Shown here: piece after piece, positions 1 through 6,003 of the stretch
Layout: each line of letters starts with the position of its first letter
How positions within the stretch are numbered: the first letter of the stretch is position 1
NCBI GenBank assembly: GCA_030591825.1
Contig: JAUVAG010000001.1
Coordinates: forward strand, 1-17,309
Length of the DNA: 17,309 bases
Direction of reading: 5' to 3'
Origin: Dethiosulfatibacter sp.
GTDB taxonomy: Bacteria > Bacillota > Clostridia > Tissierellales > Dethiosulfatibacteraceae
Made by a program: the position numbers and the translations under genes
Notes under the pieces: model-generated
Database searches by the model: none
Told to the model about the DNA's origin: nothing
The model's input: only the letters and a program-made list of their open reading frames with translations

Positions 1-93
1 AGGTATTTTGTGAGTGTAGGATTTCTTCAATAAAGAAAATTTAAATTTTCCAACGGATAGGTGTATTTTTGTTATACCCAAATTCCGTTGAAT
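1..93. other. Gene-free left edge with palindrome and hairpin
   Basis: No coding signal is visible. A perfect 16-nt palindrome (GAAAATTTAAATTTTC) lies at 35-50. A hairpin follows directly: CAACGGA at 51-57 pairs with TCCGTTG at 84-90, and inside it GGTGTA at 60-65 pairs with TATACC at 73-78. The CAACGG/CCGTTG stem is also found inside the second structured repeat downstream (252-257 with 264-269), so this may be the end of a further, partial repeat unit. Confidence 0.4.
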
Positions 94-350
94 AAGAAAG
101 CAGCTACGCTGCGTTATCCGGGTCACGATTCATGTGACCATAACGGATATTAAGAGGTCGCAGAAAGTTTCCTTAACGGCGTAATACCAACGCTTCAAGG
201 GATTACGCATTTTTAACTTTCTTAGACTACAAGAAAGCAGCTACGCTGCATCAACGGTACAAGCCGTTGTTCAAACGCGTGGAAAGTTTTCCTTAAACGC
301 ATAAAACCAACGATTCACAGGTTTATGCATATTTTAACTTTCCTAAGCTG
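94..350. repeat. Tandem pair of structured elements, family A
   Basis: Two head-to-tail units begin at 94 and 231. They share AAGAAAGCAGCTACGCTGC exactly (94-112 and 231-249), a GAAAGTTT(T)CCTTAA block (163-176 and 282-296) and a TTTTAACTTTC block (211-221 and 332-342). Each unit folds the same way. An outer helix pairs 162-169 with 215-222 in unit 1 and 281-288 with 336-343 in unit 2. An inner helix pairs 179-185 with 202-208, and 299-305 with 322-328. Three base pairs differ between units but stay paired (162-222 A-T to 281-343 G-C; 181-206 G-C to 301-326 A-T; 185-202 T-A to 305-322 A-T), which argues for selection on an RNA or single-stranded DNA fold. The + strand is likely because a terminator follows. 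The family is not one I recognise. Confidence 0.6.
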
Positions 351-394
351 CAAGAAGAAGTCTTAATAAACAATTTACCATTTATACGGAATAT

Positions 395-427
395 AAACTG
401 TAGACTTCTACAGTTTTTTGTTTTTTT
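395..427 (+). terminator. Rho-independent terminator after family A repeats
   Basis: AACTGTAGA (396-404) pairs with TCTACAGTT (407-415) around a very small loop and runs into TTTTGTTTTTTT. It would end any + strand transcript carrying the family A repeats before the family B repeats begin. Its 5' arm could alternatively be disturbed by AAGAAGTCT at 355-363, which is complementary to 402-409 inside the hairpin. Confidence 0.7.
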
Positions 428-443
428 GAGACTTCTTATACAA

Positions 444-682
444 GGTAGTTTAATGCCACTCTAAGTTTCATCCCAATTCATGCATTCACATTATCCCGTT
501 GAAGCATCGAGATAATATTCATACACGAATTGATTCAACTACAGTGTGACATTGAAACTTAGGTAGTTTAATGCCACTCTAAGTTTCGTACTTATTTATC
601 CAATAATCAGTATCCAGTTGAAGCATCCAGATACTTTTATTGTATAAATAAACTCAACTACAGTGTGACATTAAAACTTAGG
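444..682 (+). ncRNA. Tandem pair of ~118-nt structured elements, family B (candidate leader RNA)
   Basis: Copy 1 spans about 444-561 and copy 2 about 562-681, end to end. The left arms (26 nt) are identical and the right arms (about 27 nt) differ at one base. Left and right arms are complementary: CTAAGTTTC with GAAACTTAG, and GTAGTT with AACTAC. The central parts differ in sequence but both form a long hairpin: copy 1 pairs 474-479 with 527-532 and 490-495 with 511-516; copy 2 pairs 592-599 with 644-651, 601-606 with 637-642 and 609-614 with 630-635. Both present the conserved loop GTTGAAGCATC. Pair 491-515 (T-A) becomes 610-634 (G-C). Copy 2 ends on the ribosome binding site of the next gene, so a cis-regulatory leader is possible; a mobile repeat is the alternative. 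I do not recognise a known riboswitch or ribozyme class. Confidence 0.55.
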
Positions 683-690
683 AGACCATA

Positions 691-2592
691 ATGAACAATA
701 AAATTTTTGAAAAACTAAATTACTATGATATTAAAGAAGAACTTAAAAACCATGCTTTGAGCGAACTAGGTAAGGATAAGATAGAAAAACTCGAACCTTT
801 AACCTCAAGAAAAGGTATAGAAAATAGTCTTGAAAAGACAACTGAGGCAGTTGAAATACTGAGTCAGGGTCGAGGAGTTCCAATGTACGGACTTTCAGCA
901 GTGAATGCTTATATTGACAAAGCTGATAAGGGGGTAATCCTTAAACCATCGGAGCTTGTGAAGATTGCAGACTTTCAGCGGGGCTGCCTTTCAATGAAAA
1001 AATTCATCCAGGACTTCAAGTACATGGCTCCGGTCCTGTCATCATTTTCTGTAAACCTCAACGAATGTGGCAGTCTGGAGGATGAAATACTCGCTTGCAT
1101 AGGTGGTTCAGAACTGAGACAGGATGCTTCTCCGAAACTTGGGAAACTGAACAAGAAGAAGAAATCAGCAGAAGACAGGATAAGGACAAAACTTGAATCA
1201 TTGATATCCAACTCAAGTTATTCAAAATATCTACAGGATTCCTTTGTGGCAGAAAGGATGGGGAAATACACTCTCCCTGTAAAAAGGGCATACAAAAGCA
1301 TGGTGAAAGGATCCGTAATCGATGAAAGTTCAACGGGATCCACTGTTTTCATAGAGCCCGATTCAGTTAAGAAGATGACTGTGGAAATGGAACATATAAA
1401 TGCTGAAATCCAGGAAGAGGAATATCAAATCCTTTCATCACTGACAGGCTTTGTTTCAATGTATAAAAGAGAGCTTGTAATGAATGCAGACATAATGAGC
1501 GAGTATGATTTTGCCTTTGCCAAGGGAAAATACAGTCTGTCAATAAATGGAACCCAGCCTGAAATATCTCATGGAGATGAATTCAGGATAAGAAGAGGAA
1601 AGCATCCCCTGATTGAAGATCCCGTACCCCTAAATTTTCAAGTAGGAAAAGATTTTCGGACACTGGTGATAACAGGTCCAAACACTGGTGGAAAGACAAT
1701 AGTACTAAAGACTGTAGGTCTAATGACTCTTATGCTTCAGTCCGGACTTCATGTACCTGTTGGAGAAGGAAGCACATTCCCCGTCTTCGACAATGTATTT
1801 GTTGATGTTGGAGATGCACAGGATATAAAAAATTCACTGAGTACATTTTCAGGGCATATGAAAAACCTGGTGGACATAACTAACAAGGCAGATTCAAAAT
1901 CCCTTGTACTTCTTGACGAAATAGGTACTGGAACAGATCCCCGGGAAGGAGCAGCAATAGGTTCTGCAGTTCTTGAGGACCTTTATAAGAACGGTGCCCT
2001 TACTGTTGTCACCACCCACTACAGCAAAATCAAGGATTTTGCCGAAGAAATGACAGGATTTCAAAATGCCAAGATGCTCTTTAACGCTGAAACGCTGGAG
2101 CCTTACTACGAGCTTGTCATAGGTGATGCGGGAGAAAGTAATGCACTTTGGATATCTGAACGCCTTGGCCTTAAAAAGTCAATACTGAAAAGGTCCTTGG
2201 AACTTACTGGTGAGAAGGAAATTTCAGCAGTCATAAGAGCAAAAATAATAAGTCCAAAAATCAGAAAGCCAGATAAGGAAAGGGTAAAAAAGGAGAAGAC
2301 ACTCTTCAAGGGAGACCTTGTTTTAAGCCTTGAAGACAATGAAAAGGCAATAGTATTCGAAGGTACCGACGAAAAAGGAATGATTACCCTTTCAAGGGAC
2401 TACAGCTTCTTCAAGCTGCCTGTCAAAAGAGTAAAGCTTCTTGGAAAGGCATCGGAACTCTATCCCCCGGACTACGATATGGACCAACTCTTCTATTCCT
2501 TCAAGGAAAGGAAATTCGACAAGGATGTAACCAAGGGAAGGATGAAAAGCTTTAAAGATTTAAAGGAAAGACTTGAAAATATAAAGAATTAA
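691..2592 (+). CDS. MutS2-like DNA-binding ATPase without Smr domain
   Basis: The 633-residue product matches the MutS2 branch of the MutS family from its N-terminus. Residues about 1-290 form the core/clamp region. The ATPase follows, with Walker A GPNTGGKT at 329-336, a signature segment STFSGHMKN near 387-395, and Walker B LLDEIGTGTDP with D409-E410. The His of TTHYS follows as usual. Typical MutS2 is about 780 residues and ends in an Smr endonuclease domain; here the protein stops after a short beta-rich, KOW-like stretch (about 550-600) and a basic tail, with no Smr motif. Family role: binding branched DNA or collided ribosomes and limiting recombination, driven by ATP. Without Smr a nicking activity is not expected. 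The start is set by GGAG at 681-684. The gene directly follows the family B repeats. Confidence 0.88.
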   Translation: MNNKIFEKLNYYDIKEELKNHALSELGKDKIEKLEPLTSRKGIENSLEKTTEAVEILSQGRGVPMYGLSAVNAYIDKADKGVILKPSELVKIADFQRGCLSMKKFIQDFKYMAPVLSSFSVNLNECGSLEDEILACIGGSELRQDASPKLGKLNKKKKSAEDRIRTKLESLISNSSYSKYLQDSFVAERMGKYTLPVKRAYKSMVKGSVIDESSTGSTVFIEPDSVKKMTVEMEHINAEIQEEEYQILSSLTGFVSMYKRELVMNADIMSEYDFAFAKGKYSLSINGTQPEISHGDEFRIRRGKHPLIEDPVPLNFQVGKDFRTLVITGPNTGGKTIVLKTVGLMTLMLQSGLHVPVGEGSTFPVFDNVFVDVGDAQDIKNSLSTFSGHMKNLVDITNKADSKSLVLLDEIGTGTDPREGAAIGSAVLEDLYKNGALTVVTTHYSKIKDFAEEMTGFQNAKMLFNAETLEPYYELVIGDAGESNALWISERLGLKKSILKRSLELTGEKEISAVIRAKIISPKIRKPDKERVKKEKTLFKGDLVLSLEDNEKAIVFEGTDEKGMITLSRDYSFFKLPVKRVKLLGKASELYPPDYDMDQLFYSFKERKFDKDVTKGRMKSFKDLKERLENIKN

Positions 2593-2677
2593 TACAGGTC
2601 TTCTTTATTTTCTCTATTGCTATAATAACTAATATATTAGCATCATTGTATTTAATTGCAACTATAATAAATTTAAC

Positions 2678-2705
2678 TTGAATATTACAAGAAAAGTTAT
2701 ATAAT
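2678..2705 (+). promoter_or_regulatory. Promoter for the M-box/corA transcript
   Basis: A -35 element TTGAAT (2678-2683) and a consensus -10 TATAAT (2700-2705) are 16 nt apart. Transcription would begin near 2712, just ahead of the riboswitch aptamer. Confidence 0.7.
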
Positions 2706-2728
2706 AAGAGTGTACATATTACTTTTAT

Positions 2729-2878
2729 GGACCTGGTTAGGAGAGGTTCCTATACAGATACATGCCACTGCCCAGAAACATCCAGAGATGCCAACGGGTC
2801 AGCAGATATTATCGACAAGGTTATATCTAATGTGGCCGGCGTTACGCCTATGCTGTATAGTGCTAAAACCCAACAGGA
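2729..2878 (+). promoter_or_regulatory. M-box (ykoK) magnesium riboswitch aptamer
   Basis: The sequence matches the Mg2+-sensing M-box closely: GTTAGGAGAGGTTCCTATA (2735-2753), then ACATGCCACTGCCC, AGAAACATCCAGAGATGCC, a GGGTCAGCAGA segment, ATCGACAAGG, and a 3' part with CCTATGCTGTATAGTGCTAAAA. CCTG near 2732-2735 and CAGG at 2874-2877 can close helix P1. High Mg2+ is known to stabilise this fold and expose the downstream terminator, shutting off transport genes. The gene after it is corA, which fits. The two short open frames that cross this region are not genes. Confidence 0.95.
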
Positions 2879-2889
2879 AAGGGCTAATT

Positions 2890-2927
2890 CCCTATGTCTG
2901 TTTGCGGACATAGGGTTTATTTTATTT
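2890..2927 (+). terminator. Riboswitch-controlled terminator
   Basis: CCCTATGTC (2890-2898) pairs perfectly with GACATAGGG (2907-2915) and runs into TTTATTTTATTT. It sits about 12 nt after the M-box and before corA, the expected place for the expression platform. The preceding AGGGCTAATTCCCT region offers a competing pairing. Confidence 0.9.
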
Positions 2928-3085
2928 ATGAGAGGAAGTGAAGAAACGTGGACGACGGGCCTATGGTCAGAAAGTTTTATCTAACAATAAAAAACCGAAT
3001 AGTTCCTTGCTTTCAACGTTTCTCAAATAAAAACTGAACTTGTTGAATTAGGGACTTACCAATTAAATAAGCGAGGTGAATAAAT
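2928..3085 (+). other. corA leader downstream of the terminator
   Basis: This 158-nt stretch is read only when the M-box terminator is bypassed. I see no gene and no good second promoter. GAAACGTGGA (2943-2952) can pair with TCAACGTTTC (3013-3022) with one mismatch, enclosing about 60 nt. The corA ribosome binding site GAGGTG is at 3073-3078. Confidence 0.4.
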
Positions 3086-4024
3086 ATGATCAATATCTAT
3101 AAAACTGTTGACGACAATCTGTTTACTTTGAAGGAAATCGAGGACGGAGCTTGGATAAGTCTTATAAGTCCTACACCAGAAGAGCTTGAGTTCATAGAAG
3201 ATGAGCTTAATGTGGACATAGACTTCCTGAGAGCTGCCCTAGACGAAGAGGAATACTCACGTATAGAGATAGAAGATGACCAAACTCTTATACTGGTAGA
3301 CATTCCCTTTCTAGACGACGAAGATGAAGAACACCCATTCTATTCCACCCTGCCTTTTGGCATCATAATAGCTGGAAAGAATATCATTACCGTATGTTTG
3401 GAAGATACCATAGTAATCGACCAGTTTGAAAAGAACAGCGTAAGGTCATTCTATACATTCAAAAGATACAGGTTTCTACTTCAGCTGCTGTTCAAGATAT
3501 CAAAAAGGTACCTTCTATATCTTAAACAAATAGACAGGACGAGTACAAGCATAGAAAGGCAACTTCACAAATCTATGAAAAACAGAGAACTCATACAGCT
3601 TCTGGACCTGGAGAAGTCTCTTGTTTACTTTAGTACATCTTTAAAAACTAACGAAGTTGTACTAAATAAAATGATGAAGCTGGATGCAATAAAGCGCTAT
3701 CCAGAGGACGAAGACCTTCTCGAGGATGTAATAATAGAAAACAAGCAGGCCATTGAGATGGCAAGTATATACAGTGGAATTCTAAGTGGAATGATGGACG
3801 CCTTCGCCTCTGTCATATCCAACAATCTCAACATAGTCATGAAAATGCTGACATCAATTACAATAATCATGGCCATACCAACAATGATAGCAAGCTTCTA
3901 TGGAATGAACGTGAGATGGCTACCCATGTCAAACAATCCAAATGCATTCTGGATGATAATGGTAATATCTGGAATATTGTCCCTCATTGCAGGAATCTTA
4001 CTAACAAAGAAAAAGATGTTTTAG
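3086..4024 (+). CDS. corA: CorA-family magnesium transporter
   Basis: The 312-residue product is a CorA-type divalent cation channel of normal length. A large acidic cytoplasmic N-terminal part (about 1-245, rich in Glu/Asp) is followed by two C-terminal membrane helices (about 250-270 and 288-306). The signature YGMNV is present with G273-M274-N275 at the end of the first helix, and a basic tail (TKKKMF) closes the protein. CorA proteins form pentamers that let Mg2+ (sometimes Co2+ or Ni2+) in, gated by the cytoplasmic domain. The gene has its own promoter, an M-box riboswitch and a terminator upstream, so it should be expressed when Mg2+ is low. GAGGTG lies 7 nt before the ATG. A terminator follows at 4052-4085, making it monocistronic. 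Confidence 0.95.
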   Translation: MINIYKTVDDNLFTLKEIEDGAWISLISPTPEELEFIEDELNVDIDFLRAALDEEEYSRIEIEDDQTLILVDIPFLDDEDEEHPFYSTLPFGIIIAGKNIITVCLEDTIVIDQFEKNSVRSFYTFKRYRFLLQLLFKISKRYLLYLKQIDRTSTSIERQLHKSMKNRELIQLLDLEKSLVYFSTSLKTNEVVLNKMMKLDAIKRYPEDEDLLEDVIIENKQAIEMASIYSGILSGMMDAFASVISNNLNIVMKMLTSITIIMAIPTMIASFYGMNVRWLPMSNNPNAFWMIMVISGILSLIAGILLTKKKMF

Positions 4025-4051
4025 TCAATATAACAAATACTTAATAAACTC

Positions 4052-4085
4052 AAGGCTTCCTGAATTTCGGGGAGTCTTTTATATA
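4052..4085 (+). terminator. Terminator of corA
   Basis: AAGGCTTCC (4052-4060) pairs with GGGAGTCTT (4070-4078), including two G-T pairs, and ends in TTTT followed by an AT stretch. It lies 28 nt after the corA stop codon. Confidence 0.75.
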
Positions 4086-4117
4086 TATATTTACTAAGTT
4101 AATATCACAGAGATTCG

Positions 4118-4134
4118 ATACCCTCACAGGGTAT
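4118..4134. other. Small perfect hairpin between corA and the CoA-binding gene
   Basis: ATACCCT (4118-4124) and AGGGTAT (4128-4134) form a 7-bp stem with the 3-nt gap CAC. There is no U-tract, so it is not a convincing terminator. It lies just upstream of a promoter and could be an operator, but nothing else supports this. Confidence 0.3.
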
Positions 4135-4140
4135 TTCTGG

Positions 4141-4169
4141 TTGATAAAATAATTGTCATATGATAAAAT
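4141..4169 (+). promoter_or_regulatory. Promoter for the CoA-binding protein gene
   Basis: TTGATA (4141-4146) and TAAAAT (4164-4169) are separated by 17 nt. A 7-bp hairpin, ATCAAGC (4184-4190) with GCTTGAT (4196-4202), lies in the resulting leader just ahead of the GGAGG at 4208-4212. Confidence 0.55.
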
Positions 4170-4218
4170 ATAAAAACAAGAATATCAAGCAACAAGCTTG
4201 ATACATCGGAGGTAAACT

Positions 4219-4596
4219 ATGAAATCTAAAAAAATGCTTGATCTTCAAAAATGGGCTGTGGTTGGAGCAACAAAAAAAAAGGACAAGTTCGGATACAAGA
4301 TGTTCAGGTCACTTCTAGACAATGGAAACATTGTATATCCTGTCTCTCTAAAATATGCTGAGATTGACGGAGTAAAGACATACAAGTCTATAAAGGATAT
4401 CCCAAGTGACATCGATGTTGTAGGATTCATAGTAAATCCAACAGTTGGTTTGGAGCTTATACAGGATGTTATAGACCTTGGTATCAAAAATATTTGGATG
4501 CAGCCTGGAACTAGGGATCCAAAAATAGTGAAGATTGCAACAGACAATGACATAAATGTAATATTTTCATGCGTAATGGTAGAGTTGGGTGTTTAA
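4219..4596 (+). CDS. CoA-binding domain protein (YccU-like)
   Basis: The 125-residue product is a single Rossmann-type CoA-binding domain like E. coli YccU. Visible are the first beta strand and glycine turn WAVVGATKKKDKFGYKM (about 12-28), YPVSLKYAEIDGVKTYKSI, the DVVGFIVNP strand, and the IWMQPGTRDPKIVKIA segment (about 93-108) typical of these small proteins, where it resembles part of the alpha subunit of succinyl-CoA synthetase. No catalytic domain is attached; the cellular role of stand-alone members is unclear. The start is supported by GGAGG at 4208-4212, 6 nt before the ATG. The gene is alone, with its own promoter, and its terminator hairpin contains the stop codon in the loop. Confidence 0.85.
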   Translation: MKSKKMLDLQKWAVVGATKKKDKFGYKMFRSLLDNGNIVYPVSLKYAEIDGVKTYKSIKDIPSDIDVVGFIVNPTVGLELIQDVIDLGIKNIWMQPGTRDPKIVKIATDNDINVIFSCVMVELGV

Positions 4597-4611
4597 ACCT
4601 AGCTCTTTTTT
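4581..4611 (+). terminator. Terminator overlapping the stop codon of the CoA-binding gene
   Basis: AGAGTTGGGT (4581-4590) pairs with ACCTAGCTCT (4597-4606) with two G-T pairs, followed by T4606-T4611. The 6-nt loop GTTTAA includes the TAA stop (4594-4596), so the last coding bases form the 5' arm. Confidence 0.8.
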
Positions 4612-4619
4612 ATATTACA

Positions 4620-4895
4620 TCATCTACCCCTTGATACTGGCTGTGCAAGTTCTCTAAACTTGTCATATGAATATTCGTGAAAATTGTAAAAAGCCTTGCA
4701 GAAATAATTTTTCATGACGTCGTCAGCTCCAAAGTCAGTCTTGTGCCTCCTGCATCCACCTCTGCATATATTCAGACACTTGCAGTTCTTGCAATCCTCA
4801 GTAATCACCAAGGAGCTTTCTATATCGTGAATATATTCAAGGCTGGAACTAAAGCCAAAAATGGGAAGATCTCTATAATTTAAATAGCATTGTTT
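4620..4895 (-). pseudogene. Remnant of a radical-SAM/SPASM anaerobic sulfatase-maturase-like gene
   Basis: On the minus strand the frame from 4895 to the stop at 4620 reads about 91 residues of what looks like the C-terminal SPASM region of an anaerobic sulfatase-maturating enzyme or close relative. The key motif is CKNCKCLNICRGGCRR (Cys-x2-Cys-x5-Cys-x-Gly-Gly-Cys), followed by NYFCKAFYNFHEYSYDKFREL, split here as NYFCKAF then YNFHEYSYDKF. These cysteines bind an auxiliary iron-sulfur cluster in full-length enzymes of about 370-400 residues. The N-terminal radical-SAM barrel with its CxxxCxxC is missing: a TAG stops the frame at 4896-4898, and the LysR gene occupies the space. Only a TTG at 4811 without a good ribosome binding site could start translation. 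I read it as a truncated relic, not a functional small protein. Confidence 0.7.
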
Positions 4896-5790
4896 CTATA
4901 TATGAAAATAGATGCTTATTGAATAATTCAATGTTTTTTTCGATTACAGGTAACTGTGTAGAATGTGTCAATCTGTATACCTTCCTTTCTGGAGGCGGTG
5001 GATCCAGTCGTAAAATCTTTATACCATACTGTTCCTTTAATCCCATTGCATTTGAAAGTGGCACTATTGACCAAAAGTCTTCTCCAGTAAGAAAATATGA
5101 TAGCATCGTTATACTCGTAGCTGACACCAGTGGACATACAGATGCATCAAACCATTTGTCGTGCCACATTTTAAAAATAGGACCCCAGCCAATATTCAAG
5201 TTGTCCTTGGATCCTATGTACAGTTCCCTGCTTGAATCAAGATTTTCCGGATGTATCACTCCACCTGAACCGTCATAGTTTTCAGGCACTATAACAACCA
5301 TTTCATCAGACATTATCTCTTCAATGATTACATCGGGATATTTTATTTCATATAGAGCAAAACCTATATCGACTATTTTCTTACTGACCAATTCATATAT
5401 CATGTCTGCTGGATAACATTTTATATCAATGTTAAAATAGGGCTCTTCATATACAAGCTTTCGGTACAGATCGACGAACCCGAATTCTAGAACACTATCA
5501 ACAGTTGCAATGGAAAGATATGGTTTATCCACTGTATTCTTAAGTCTGCTGCACTCATTCCACAACACCATCCAGTCTTTTGCTATACCAATAAATTCTT
5601 CTCCCTTTTTTGTAAGCTGAATCTCTTTAATGCCTTTTTTTCTAACTATCAGTTCAACTCCAAGTTCCTTTTCCAACATGCTTAGTCTTGTCCCTATAGT
5701 AGAAGGTGAAAAATAAAGCAATGCTGATGCCTTTGAAATGCTCTTTTCAGAAACTATTGTAAGAAATATTTCAATATCCTTTTTATCCAT
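4873..5790 (-). CDS. LysR-family transcriptional regulator
   Basis: The 305-residue product has the standard LysR length and layout. Residues about 1-60 form the winged helix-turn-helix (DIEIFLTIVSEKSISKASALL, cut here for length at ALL, then SPSTIGTRLSMLEKELGVEL and LTKKGEEF). The rest is a periplasmic-binding-protein-like effector domain from about residue 90. LysR proteins bind as tetramers and respond to a small metabolite, often one handled by the divergent operon. Here the divergent genes encode a PLP lyase and a TauE/SafE exporter, so these are its likely targets. The start is supported by GGGAGG in the minus-strand leader, about 6-8 nt before the ATG. The last codons overlap the 5' end of the SPASM relic in another frame. 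Confidence 0.92.
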   Translation of the reverse strand: MDKKDIEIFLTIVSEKSISKASALLYFSPSTIGTRLSMLEKELGVELIVRKKGIKEIQLTKKGEEFIGIAKDWMVLWNECSRLKNTVDKPYLSIATVDSVLEFGFVDLYRKLVYEEPYFNIDIKCYPADMIYELVSKKIVDIGFALYEIKYPDVIIEEIMSDEMVVIVPENYDGSGGVIHPENLDSSRELYIGSKDNLNIGWGPIFKMWHDKWFDASVCPLVSATSITMLSYFLTGEDFWSIVPLSNAMGLKEQYGIKILRLDPPPPERKVYRLTHSTQLPVIEKNIELFNKHLFSYIETMLFKL

Positions 5791-5854
5791 AGATGTTCCT
5801 CCCTTGTTGAAGAAAAGGCTTTATTTATAAAACCTAATTATACCATGTTTTTAC

Positions 5855-5890
5855 AATTTTCAAAAGATTGAAAATTCGTGATTAAATCAC
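5855..5890. promoter_or_regulatory. Two palindromes in the LysR/lyase divergent region (candidate operators)
   Basis: AATTTTCAA (5855-5863) and TTGAAAATT (5868-5876) form a perfect inverted repeat with a 4-nt gap. Two bases later GTGATT-A-AATCAC (5878-5890) is a second perfect palindrome. Both lie between the LysR start (5790) and the -10 element at 5940-5945. LysR regulators usually bind dyads of the T-N11-A type at such positions, so one or both are likely sites. Confidence 0.5.
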
Positions 5891-5916
5891 TGTTTTTATA
5901 TGTTGGCTTTATCCGC

Positions 5917-5945
5917 TTTTTGTAAAGAAATTGTAATGCTATAAT
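5917..5945 (+). promoter_or_regulatory. Promoter for the PLP lyase / exporter operon
   Basis: A consensus extended -10, TGCTATAAT (TG at 5937-5938, TATAAT at 5940-5945), has only a poor -35 (TTTTTG at 5917-5922). A weak -35 with a strong extended -10 fits an activator-dependent promoter. Confidence 0.55.
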
Positions 5946-6003
5946 TGAATTAGCAATGCAACCTTAGATGCAAACAATAAATTTAATTCAGGAGATGATA
6001 ACA

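Noticed and set aside
444..682. CRISPR array or integron attC-like sites
   Set aside because: Only two units; the conserved parts flank a variable hairpin instead of alternating short repeats and spacers, and the attC core pattern GTTRRRY...RYYYAAC is not present at the ends.
444..682. Twister or hammerhead self-cleaving ribozyme
   Set aside because: The UAAUGC-like start recalls twister, but the other conserved core segments are not found, and there is no CUGAUGA...GAAA core for hammerhead.
2581..2615. Possible terminator after the mutS2-like gene (ATAAAGAA with TTCTTTAT)
   Set aside because: The stem is entirely A/T with one G-C pair and a 12-nt loop, and the T run is broken by C; too weak to list.
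2710..2984. Two overlapping short + strand open frames of 67 and 85 codons
   Set aside because: They lie across the M-box riboswitch and its terminator, which explain the sequence fully, and have no ribosome binding site.
4677..4883. + strand open frame of 68 codons opposite the SPASM relic
   Set aside because: It is the reverse of the cysteine-motif frame, has no family resemblance and no ribosome binding site.
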